Shown here: positions 30,526-42,500 of the stretch, piece after piece | How positions within the stretch are numbered: the stretch's first letter is position 1 | How the letters are laid out: every line of letters starts with the position of its first letter | Assembly (NCBI GenBank): GCA_944739405.2 | Contig: OX123182.2 | Location: forward strand, 16,069,326 to 16,133,325 | Origin: Euclidia mi | Taxonomy: Eukaryota > Arthropoda > Insecta > Lepidoptera > Erebidae | DNA length: 64,000 nt | Reading direction: 5' to 3' | Notes under the pieces: generated by a model | What the model saw: the letters and a program-made list of their open reading frames with translations, nothing else | Database searches by the model: none | What the model was told of the DNA's origin: nothing | Translations under genes and position numbers: made by a program

Positions 30526-33500
30526 ATATATTTATTTGACAGTAGATTTAACGGGCACCTCGACTGTTTGTTGAAGCTTATCTCAATTCATCACTGAAAA
30601 TATCATTAAAATTGTTGAAATGGTTGTAGAGATTAACAGACGTAGAGCAAATAATGTTTTTACTATACTACTCTGTCAAGAAAGTACCGGGAAAAGATCA
30701 ATAATTCTCACACAAACTGTTTGTTATTCATCCAAATTCATTTAATCACCTTCAAAGTATGCTCCTTCACAAACGACACACTTACGCCAACGAATAATCC
30801 AATGATCAAAACATTTTTTAAACGTTGTTTCCGGAATTGAGTTCAGTTCTCGCCGCGAATTCTCCTTTATGGCTTCTACCGATTGAAAACGGGTGCCTCG
30901 AAGTGGTAATTTGAGTTTAGGAAAAAGAAAGAAGTCGGCTGGAGCCATATCTGGTGAATATGGTGGTTGCTCGATGATATTTAATGAGTGTTTGGTGATG
31001 GCCTTGTGCGAAGGCGCATTATCGTGGCCCAAAATTCTTTTGGGACTAGCCGAGCGGCAACACGTTTCATAACCGAATGATTAGTTAAAATGGTACGGAT
31101 CGACTCGTGACATACAGAAAGTTCGGCGGCTATCTCTCACAAAGTTGAATGAGGATTTTCAGTCACTGTTTCCTTCACTTTTGCGATGTTAACATCAGTT
31201 GCAGACATTGATAGCCTACCAGAGCGAGGCAAATCTTCCATCACATCTCGACCGCTTTTGAACGCTTTGTACCACTCATAAGCACTAGTTTTTGATAAAT
31301 TCGTTTCATCGTAAGCCTTCTGTAACATTTTCATTGAATCCGAACACGAAATTCTATTGGCGATGCAAAATTTAAGACAAACTCATTGTTCGATGTTTTT
31401 GTCCATTATGAAATTCGCAATACACACTAGATATGATATAACTAAAAACAGCAGAAAAAATACTTTATAAACAAATAATCCATTCCCGATACTTTTTTGA
31501 ATGATGTATGTAGGTATAATTATTACTTTGTTCTGTGTGCAAAAATAAGCTAAGCGATAGCCTAGTGGAGAGACCGACAGACTGCTACGCAGAGGGTCCG
31601 GGTTCGAATCCACGGTGCGCACCGATGACTTTTCGGAGTTATGTGCATATTAAATAGTTAATTATCGCTTGCTAAGCGGTGAAGGAAAACATCGTGAGGA
31701 AACCTGCATGTCTGAGAGTTCTCCATAATATTCTCGAAATACATGTGAAGTCTGCCAACCCGCACTTGGCACGCGTGGTGGACTATGGCCTTACCCTTCT
31801 CATAATGGGAAGAGGCCCGTGCCCAGCAGTGGGACATTATAAAGGGCTGATGATGATGATGTGTGCAAAAAGCAAAGGGCCATATATGTCGTAAGGAGGT
31901 AGGTAAAAACATAACAACTTTCTGCAGTATTTGCACGATGATAAACAATTCCAATTTACTTCAAAATGGCGAGGCACAGACCAAAACAGTATAATAATAT
32001 GATATTTCATCTTCAAGCCTCATCAAATTCAAGGTGTTTACACATTCTTTTAACACAACAATACTACAGATTCCCAACACAGGAGAAAACTGTCCTTAGT
32101 GCCTTTGTACAAAGATGGGTTTTCCTTGCAGTATTTTTAACGAGATGGTTAGCAGCGTGAACCCTGTATTTTGGTAAGCAAACAATAAATATTATCCGCA
32201 AATATCCTCGGTATATTTTCGCCGGTGGATGTAATATATCTCGGTGAGTGATGTGATGGCCACAGATGATATTATAGAAAAGGTCGCAGGTTATTGGTAC
32301 CAATACCAATTACATACCTGCTTCTGATTCGTCGTGGTCAGATAGAGAGGAATAGCATTCGTTGTTTACCAGAGTTAGGTATGTAGGTAATGCTATAACT
32401 GAGCAGAAGTGTTTAAATCTTAATATATAAAATCCTTGCATTCCTGACTGACTGACAGACACGCTACAGCCGAAAATATTGGGTGCAGGAAGCTGAAATT
32501 TGGCATGTATGTTCCTTGGGAACCGTAGGAGTGCACTAAGAAGGGATTTCCCGGAATTCCCACGGGGTCAGCCAAAACGGGTTTAAAAAAAAATGTAGGC
32601 GTAGCTGCTGGCGTTCTCTAGTTATGCGTATCTATAAATTAGGACGTCTATTGAAGTTGAGTGCATAAAAGGTGCCTACGCTTGCATTTGCGGCTATAAA
32701 GTTTTCTAGTGCTATTAGCTTTTTTAAGTACTGTTTCTATAATAGCAATAGGCAAAACATGTGGCCTGAAACTGTAAAACTAGTAAAAGAGAAATCAGCG
32801 GCGGAAGTGCTTGAAACCATTCCAAATGTCCCAAAGCTAACAAACGGACGCACTCTGAAACACCAGATGCTGCAGTGTAGTTAGTAATTAATCTTTTCAT
32901 TTTACTGCTGAGTGGCAGTCCTTTTATCTTCGAGAGAAAAAATTCGAGGCAAGTTAGAGTAGAGGTACTACTCACCTTACTTCACACCACACGCACGTGT
33001 TCGAAAATAAAAGTCATTATCATCTGCTTAGCTTTTTCCTAAATTGTTCGGAGTCGGCTACCTAAGCCAGGATGATTGGCGATACGAAAATAGATAACTT
33101 GTAAAACTTTTTTTGCGAGGCCTCCTCAGGCGCGAGGCCGTCGGCGGTGCCCGACATTGCCGACCGACACCTAGCGTCGCCTTTGGCGTTACGTCATAAT
33201 CATAACTCATTCACCATACACAATGTGCACGTGTAAGCGGCGCATTTTATAAGGTCAGCGGAGAATTTCTTACGATACATGTCAATTCATGTTATGTTTT
33301 CTGTGTCAATCTACTAATGTTTTAGTGAACTATACAAAATCTTAGTTTTCGTGATAATTTATAATAAATACAGTGTTTATCATGGCTGCTGTAAACTGCG
33401 AGTGCTTGTATAGTATTGTGAATAAGGTAAGGGTTAAAGCAGAACAAAAGTAAACATGAAAACGTTCACATACATTCTGTGAAGTTGTTGGTCAGTCCAT

Positions 33501-36500
33501 GTCGTTTAATTTTTTTCTGTGTGTTGTTCTCATGTATAGGTAAGCTAGGTATATTACTGCAAAGTTGCATGAAAATCCGTTCAGTAGTTTTTGCGTGAAA
33601 GAGTAACAAATATCCATCCATCCTCGAAAACATTCACATTGATACACCAATCCTCCAACTGATATGATCATATCATATTATGATATCCTTATATCTATCC
33701 TATGCGTAAGTCTATGATGAAGTGATCACGCCACTCCACCGTAACGAGAGCCCCACATGTCACACTGATGTGTTAACAACACGCTAATGAATTACCTACC
33801 TATGTTTGTGTTTACTCACAAGTGAGTCACAACAGTAGGTAGGTACACTTGTGATTTGCATGGTCAAATACTGTGGTATGGCCTCAGACCTATATGGCCT
33901 ATCTTAAATATAACTAAAATAGATTGAAGGTAAATAAGGAAATTATGGAGTAAACAGTATTTATTTGAGTCTGTATTTTTTGATTCTGACAAGGTGACGA
34001 CTATTAGCAATGAATACAGATTTACATAGAAGCGCAGTTCTTAAGGATTTTGTGTGCCGATTCCAAGTGGAGACTGTCCTCAGTTTAGTTCGTAGTTGGC
34101 GCCGTTGGCGGCGCTGGCTTCGTTCTCCGTCTCTCTTGCTCTCATAATTAAGATACACAGGAGGAACATTCGTCTCTCTTGCTCTCGTAGAGACAGCTGT
34201 AACAGCGCGAATGCCACGCCGCCAAACGGCAATTTGGGTCACAGAACGTTTGTCTTCCGAGCGCCCATAGGAAATGCGACTCTATGTAAATATCTGAACT
34301 CTTTGCTAATTAGTACAGCCTCAAAGACTCAAAGTTACTTCACCCAGCCGGTGGGCGGGTAACTGAATGTGGTATTTGTATTGATATTGTAGTGATCCAA
34401 AGATTTGATCTATCCATGGATTTGGGTACCAGAGATACACAATTAAATTTGACATAAGCACCTAGAAAAAATTGACGAATATGTATCTCCAGTAGCTAAA
34501 TCCATGGATATTGGGACCGGCCGTTATAAATAATAATAATAAATATAATAATATTCTACCACATACACACATCACCATCTAGTCCCAGGCTAAGCAGAGT
34601 TTGTGTTATGGGTACTAGATCATGGATAAACATACATAATTATTATAAATAGAAACACCCAGACCAAGACAAACATCCATGCACACAAATGTTTGACTTG
34701 AGCGGGAATCGAACCCGCGACCTTCGGCGTAACAGTCGCTTACACTCCCGCTGCGCCAACCGGTCGTCAAAAAAAAAACTTAGCTAACTTATTTTTTTGG
34801 GCGATAAAATGTATAAGTAATTGAGATCGGTCAAATCTTTAAGGGTAATTGCGGACATTGCACAAGGCCCAAAACCATTTTATATGGTCTTTTTAGGCCT
34901 CCGTACCTAAAAGGTAAAAAACGGGACCCTATTACTAAGCCTCCGCTGTCTGTCTGTCTGTCTGTCTGTCACCAGGCTGTATCTCATAAACGGTGATAGC
35001 TAGAAACCTGTAATTTTCACAAATTATGTATTTCGGTTGCCGCTATAACAACAAATACTAATAATAAAAAAATAGATAAGTATTAAGGAGGGGTACCATA
35101 CAATAAACGTGATATTTTCGTATTTTTTGCTCAAAATTACTAAGGGTAACAGGTACACGCTTAAAATTTTCACAGAATATGCAGTCGTATATTAAATAAA
35201 TAATTAAATTAAAAAAAAATAAAGGGGGCTCCCATGCAACAAACGTAATTTTAAGCAATTTGTTACTCGATCTTAATAAACAGCTAGAAACTTAAAAAAT
35301 AATTAAGTATACATACAACAAACGTGATTTTCTTTTATAGATGATGGTACGGAACCCTTAGTGCGCGAGTCCGACTCGCACTTGCCCAATTTTTTTATGT
35401 TCGCGTCTGATTTAATCAGACCTCCGTCAGTCTCTATATCATTTTAATTCTCAAGTCTACTAACCTTGAAAGTATCGTTATGCCTGAGTTGTGAATATCG
35501 GATAGTTAGATCCTGTGATAAAGAATACTTTAAACTGAACTTAGTTATAAAGTCAAGGTGACTGCCACGTTATTGTAAAATAAATAACAACGTTAGAATG
35601 AAGTATGTAAACATATTGATTCCGTTTCGTAGCAATGTATTTGTGAGCAGCGAAATATCTGGGTACTAAAATAGTCTATAAGGTAAGTGCACCGGTAATG
35701 GACAGCGTACCAGTTATGAACATTATTGATTAAGTCCTAAAAAATAAGGATTCTACAACGCTTTTGTTACCTGGCAATACTTTACCACAGAGAAAAGGGA
35801 TTAAAGTGTCAAAATATTGACAGCTGATGTATGTCTGTGGTTCAGATTCAAACTGGTGGAAAGATAAACAGCGCGTGTCACCAGTGATATAGTTTTTTAA
35901 GTGAGTTTGATAGCGAGGTAAGTTGCTGATGAGTTTTTTTTGTCAATTCAATTAAGGTAATAATGAATAAATAATAAGTTTGTGGCTGAATTAACCTCTT
36001 TTCCAAACAATCTTAATTAAATGTATTGCAAACCAAAGAGTATACAAATACTACGTAAGAAGAGGCGGATGTGCCATAGATCATGCGAGACTTTCAGCTT
36101 TGTATGAAACGTGCAGGGAGAACTCGTACCAACATAAGGATACTAATTGACATCGTTTTTATGTTGTCAGCATTGTCATATTTGTCAATATAGGGATGTA
36201 CCCTCTAGTGATTAACGAAATATCGATATCGATAATATTCGGTAAGAGAAATAATCATAATTATGTTTCGACTAGAACTATACTTTTCCAACACAAATAA
36301 AATATGTATTTAATATGTATGTGTTTATTCAAACAAATTAGCCTATTCTATAAATCTATTCTAGATTAGCGAAGAAAAATACGCAGAACTAAAAGATATA
36401 TGTATGCACATGTAATGGAAAGGTTTTCAACATTTCTTCTGTAATAGGATTTAAAGAAATGTCTATAGATTCTCGACTTCCCATCGGAATTGGCATGTCA

Positions 36501-39500
36501 AGCATGGTTAGCATCAGAATCAGCTGGAAGGTCAGAACATTAATTGTCAGAACACCATGACGTCTCTCCAGCTATTCTTTTAATATTTACAAGGCACAGC
36601 TGTTTTTCTGACTTGAGTTCCCTTTTTTTTTCAAGTCTTTCGGCTTAAAATGCTTGCCACACACATAGTTCAACTGATGTAATTTTTCAATGGGCACATA
36701 AATCAAGTCTTGGTTTCCAGTTGCAGCTATCCATTTTTACATCTAAAAAGAAAAAATAGAATAGAATTTTTAAGTCTTTGTGCCAATTTCTAATAACGGA
36801 TTATCGATAACTGACAGGCAGCACTATTGTTTACCTACAAAGTACTAGGATATGAAACTTTAGAATATTTTATATTATTTAAATATCACATTATATAACA
36901 TTATAAATATTCATTGATCTTTATCTAGGGACATTTTGCCATAAATACCTACCCTTTTTTCATTGCTTGACCGGCATGTTGTTGTATGCCATATTTCGCA
37001 CGTTATTTTTCTTGTTTTCATTGCGCTCCTTTCAATGCTAATCAAATAAATATAGTAACACTAACACTAGAAGTGTAAAATCACATTTATTTGGTATACA
37101 CAAAGCACTTTTACAGTATGTTTTTTACGTTTTATAAACAAACTACATAACGTGGCAAAGTTCAATCTGGATAATAATGTGACAGTTGTGACATTTGACA
37201 CTATTGACAGCCAAGGCGGTGATGTACGTATAACCCGTCTAACTTTGAAAGAATACTGTTCCAAGGGTACATAGTGAAGGATGCTATCTTCACGTTTTAT
37301 ACATATAATAGTAGCCATTAAAAAGATAGCACGTTTCATACATTCGGTTTTTTCTTAGGAACTTGCGCCAGGCTGTTGCAAACAACAACGTGGTTTTTTT
37401 TTTTTGCTATGTCCATGACTAGTACCTGTTATTATGACATGTCCTAGTTATGAACATTGTGTCGATTACTAGTGCAGGGCATTTTTTTAAAGATTTTAGT
37501 CGATTCTAGATGTATTTCTCGAAGTCAATGAAATATCTTTTTTCCATGACTTTATAAAGCTATTTACCAGTAATGGACAGACGTGTTCATTACTGAGGTG
37601 TCCATCACTGGTTCATTCCATTACTGTAGGTACTACAAACAAGATCTTTCTTACAGTACTTTATTTTATGATTAATAAGAACTTTTATTTTAGAATACGT
37701 AATAGCAAATAAAATGTATTTCTAAACAAACAATATTTTTATTTATTTGTATCTATCAAGTGTATATTACTAGGTGTCCAATACCGGAACACTGTCCATA
37801 ACTAGGTGTCAATCATTGGTGTATGACTTGTCCATTACTGGATAATTTTAAGCCAATTTTATTCGTAATTTTATTTTTATGGAAATTAGTAGAATTGATG
37901 TAGTATTCTCTTATTAGATGCTAAAAAACCATAACCAACTTTATCCACAGCCATTGCAAGAATCGGGCCGCAACTTTTTTTTTTGGAAATTTTATACGTA
38001 CTTCATCGACCTTAAACCGTCCATCACTGGTACAGATACCTTATGCCTAGTTTGTTTATTCCAGTTTCCCTTTTTTAACCAGTTCAAGCAGGAAGATGTA
38101 TAACTGAATTTACAAATCCCGGCGGTATTTTATGCTGTAGAATCATCATATCAGCCAAACAATGTCCACTGCTGGACATAGGCCTCCCCCAAGGTTCTCC
38201 ACACAGACCGGTCTTGTGCCGCCCGCATCCAACCTCCTCCCGCGATCTTGACGAGATCGTCGGTCCACCTTGCGGGGGGCCTACCGTCCGGTACGTGGCC
38301 GCCTCTCCAGAACCTTTCTGCCCCAACGGCCATCGGTTCTTCGAGCTATGTGCCCTGCCCACTGCCACTTCAGCTTGGCTATCCGGAGAGCTATGTCGGC
38401 GACTTTGGTTCTACTGCGGATCTCCTCATTTCTGATTCGATCTCGCAGGGAAACTCCAAGCATAGCTCTCTCCATCTCCATCGCCCTCTGAGTGACCTTG
38501 AGCCTTCTGATAAGGCCCATAGTGAGCGACCACGTCTCTGATCCGTAAGTCATCACTGGCAACACACGCTGGTCAAAGACTTTCGTCTTGAGACACTGCG
38601 GGATATCGGACGAGAAGATACGTCGTAGAATGCTGAATAATAATTAGGTTTTCGGATTAGTTTCATAGAAATTTTAAATTAGAGTCACCGCAGACTAGCT
38701 TCTTTTAGCATCGGCGACCGGCGATTCGGTCGCTTTTTAGCATCCAGATGCAGCGTCCGAATGAATACACCGCACACTGGAAGATGCCGATCGCAGCGAC
38801 TTGTCACTTAAAATAATAACATAGGGGTCGTCCATTAATAACGTGATATTATGTCTTGCAAATTTTAAACTTACTCTGTGTTGATACGTGGTTAGGCTAG
38901 GTCTTTTATGATAGAAAGTCAATTAACAAATGAATTTTACCAAAAAGGACATTGCAATGGTGTCGAAATTAAAGCTAAAATAAATAAATATTATACCTTC
39001 TCAAAAATTGGAACCAGGGCAAGAGATGAAGACTGTTGTCTTCATCTCTTGCCCTGGTTCCAATTTTTTGGGTCGGCATGTACCTATGTATGTCCTTCTT
39101 TTCCATACTTCTCTATCACCAGTCATCCGATCATTTTCCCCTTTTTCTTACATATTAATTCTCATTCCATCTTTTATTTGGTCGCCCTCTCCCTTTTCCT
39201 CTCCACCCTTCTATTTATGACTTGCTTATGCTTACCTAAATACATAATAATATGTTTGTATTATGCGAACCTTTACGTCTTTTTTTTTCATGGTAAAACA
39301 ATGAATTATATTATATCATGCATCGTTCTATTCATTACCTATAACAATGATATTTTAAAACTATGCTTGTAAGAGTCTTAACTATGTCGCATCGAAAATA
39401 TACCTAAATAATCCCAAATGATGAAATGGATAAAACAATTCAGAAACCTCGGAGAAACCGGTGCACTTACATTAAAAAAAATATTCAAACCGAACTGAGG

Positions 39501-42500
39501 ACATTTCCAGCTTTTTCAAGAGAATTCAAAAGCAACGAAAAATCTAAATACTGCACTTTTCTGAATCTCTCCCAATTAAACAAACTAACGTCGTTTAATT
39601 ATGCATGTAGGATAAATATCTCTGGATCAAGGATACTGTACAATAAAAGAAAAACGTGTGGGTGTAATATTTACACCTCTGCCTACCCCTTCAGGGATAC
39701 AGGCGTGAGACTATAAATAAAAAAAAAGAAAACAAATACGCGTGATATCTCTCTACTCTTCTATCTTCCTTCCACCTATCGAGACTCACGTAATTAATGG
39801 ACGGCTCCTTACCGTAGGTTGTCACTTATTTCTTAACCCTTACGCAACACCGTGGGGTTGTCCGGGTGATGACGGATTAAGAATACGGATTGTCACCACC
39901 CTACATCATCCCATGGGTGTCGTATGAGCCGACAGATCATAATATTATGCATAGAACAGCACTGTAAGAGAAGAAAAACTTGATACAAACCCTATACCAA
40001 CCCGTTTGGCCAGCGTGGTATAGTAGGCCTATTGAAGTTGAGTGCATAAAAGGTACCTGTGCTTGCATTTGCGGCTATAAAGTTTGCTAGTGCTATAAGC
40101 TTCATTAAGTACATACATACATAGTCTCACGCCTAAGAAGAGGTAGGCAGAGGTGTATTTCTACACCCACTTTTCGCCAGAATACTTTAGTCCCACGTAA
40201 TAAGGGGCGAGCCTATTGCAGTACCGGGCACATTTCCAGACTCTGTGCTGCTACTGAGAATTTCGTACAGAAAAACCCAATAACACTGCCCGACCCAGGA
40301 ATCGAACCCGGGACCTCCCGATCCCACACGCACATTTATGCCGCGAGACCAACGAGGCAGTCGTATAGAGTTTGATGTCGAGTTTTCCGTCTCTACGCAA
40401 AGATGGAATTTGCATCGTGTTATCACAGTCAAATATTACACTGTGGTGTTACCCTTTAGTCGCCTCTTACGACACCCACAGGAAGAGCGGGGGTGTTGAC
40501 ACTTGTATTCTATGCCGTCAACCACACGGCTTATTAAGTACTGTTTCTATAATAGCAAGAGGCAAAATATTTGGCCTGAAACTATAAAACAAGTAAAAGA
40601 GAAATCAGCGGCGGAAGTGCTGGAAACCATTCTAACTGTCCCAAAGCTAACAAACGGACGCACTCTGAAACACCAGATGCAGTGTAGTTAGCAATTTTAT
40701 TAATCTTTTCATTGTACTGCTGAGTGGCCTATTTTCTCCAAGAGAAAAGATTTCGAGGCAAGTTAGAGGTTTGGGAAAACTATTCCCCCGATCATTCTGG
40801 TTGTCAGTCTTGCACGACATTTCAGGAAATGTTTAGATGCATTGGACTGCCCAAAACTTCGACTATTCCGAATTTGACAAGAAAGTCCACTACTTAATTT
40901 AAAGTTATGATGTTCTTACTTAAACAGTATGTATGACTGACCATTCGTTCTATCGACCTAGCGATAAGAACTCGCGAAAACTACATGGTTTGCATTACGT
41001 AATACAACATAATTACACTCTATGCACATGCAAGCGACGCATTTTATAAGGTCAGTGGAGAATTTAGTACTAAGTATGATACATGTCAATTCATGTTATG
41101 TTTTCTGTGCCAATCTACTTATGTTTTTGTGAGTTATACTAAATCTTAGTTTTTGTGATAATTTATAAATAATATACAGTGTTTATCATGGGTGCCGTTA
41201 ACTGTGAGTGCTTGTATAGTGTTGTGAATAAGGTATGATTGTTTGAAAATATTGTTATGTCACGGCTCACGGCCGTTCCACTGCAGCCTAGCCAATGTCA
41301 AGGGACACTTTACGTATGTTTACTTCTGAGGGGTTACATTATGAGTATTTTTATTTATTTTATTTTATTGGGAAAACAAACAGTTACAATATCATTTACG
41401 CTGTTTATGCGAGGCTTAGGATAATTATGAAAAAATTATGACATTACTTTGGTTACAAGTTGTAGATATGTTTAAAGGACAAATTATTAGTACCTACTGC
41501 AACTGAATTGCTCAAGCTGTCAAGCAAGATATACCTAGTTGTAATTTGGCGTACCTACCAACTAGGTATATAGTGTGACCTGTGGTGTGAGGTGACAGTG
41601 TGAGGTTAGAACTGTTAGAAGGAACAAAGTTATATTTGCATTACTGTAGATACTACACGCAGAGGATAGGTATGAGCATACCTATATAAGCAGAATGCAT
41701 TTCGTGAAGTTGTTAGGCAGTCCGTGCCTCCATGTTGATAATATACTAGACTTCTCCCGCAGTTTTACCTGCATGGAGGTAAGTTGCAGCGACAAAAAGG
41801 AATTAGATAAAACCTCATTCTGACGTATAAGTAAGCTATATTACTGAAAAGTTTCATCAAAATCCGTTCAGTAATTTTAGCGCACAAGAGGAAAAAAACA
41901 TCCATTCAAAAACATTCGCATTTATACTAGTAAGTCTATGATAGATTACGTGATCACGCCACTCCACCGTAACAAGATCTACACAATGTCACACTAATGT
42001 GCTAACTGTTTGTTTACTCACAGAGGTACACTTGTAATTCGCATGGTATACCTAGCCAGCTTACATACATATAACTAAAATAAACTGAAAGCAAATAAGG
42101 AAATCTTGGAGTGTGTTTATTTTGGTCTGTATTTTTGGATTCTGACAAGTTGACGACTAATAGTACAGCCTCAAAGTTAAAATGTGATACAACTGAATGT
42201 GGTATTTGTATTTGTATTGCTGGTACCACTAAGCAATAAACTTAGTAGATGCTTCATCGGCAGATTCTCTGATAAGCTGACGGAATGTAGACAAATCAAG
42301 GACCACTGTGTCTTTTAAGTGTATAAACACACTATGACCGAACTGCCGAACTTACGCGACCGAAGTTCCGCGGCCGAATTTACGCGGACGTATTCGGCTG
42401 ATATGACACACCATAAGCGCCGAACTTACGCGACCGAAATTTCGTTGCGCAACTTTATGTAGTAAATTAATTATAGACCTACACGGTTAAGTGACAAATA

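Larger units (their letters stand above)
32640..38700 (+). repeat. Tandem segmental duplication, unit 1
   Basis: Colinear blocks match unit 2 (40020-43000): 32650-32890 with 40028-40690, 33225-33430 with 41030-41240, 33540-33990 with 41830-42160, 34310-34380 with 42160-42220, 35440-35640 with 42610-42840, and 38100-38690 with 42890-42990. Unit 1 is longer because of later insertions at 34890-35396, 35678-38046 and 38140-38632. It carries first exon B of the transporter. Confidence 0.75.

Noticed and set aside
21240..31600. tRNA-like A and B boxes (for example GGGTTCGAATCC) as genuine tRNA genes
   Set aside because: They lack a full cloverleaf and always continue into the SINE body and tail. 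They are SINE heads.
33961..34362. Overlapping frames at 33961-34242 (minus) and 34096-34362 (plus) as a gene
   Set aside because: Mutually antisense, Arg/Ser-biased, and not shared with duplication unit 2.
38908..39372. 154-codon frame as a membrane protein gene
   Set aside because: The hydrophobic look comes from T-rich DNA. It crosses a perfect palindrome and has no start context or homologue known to me.
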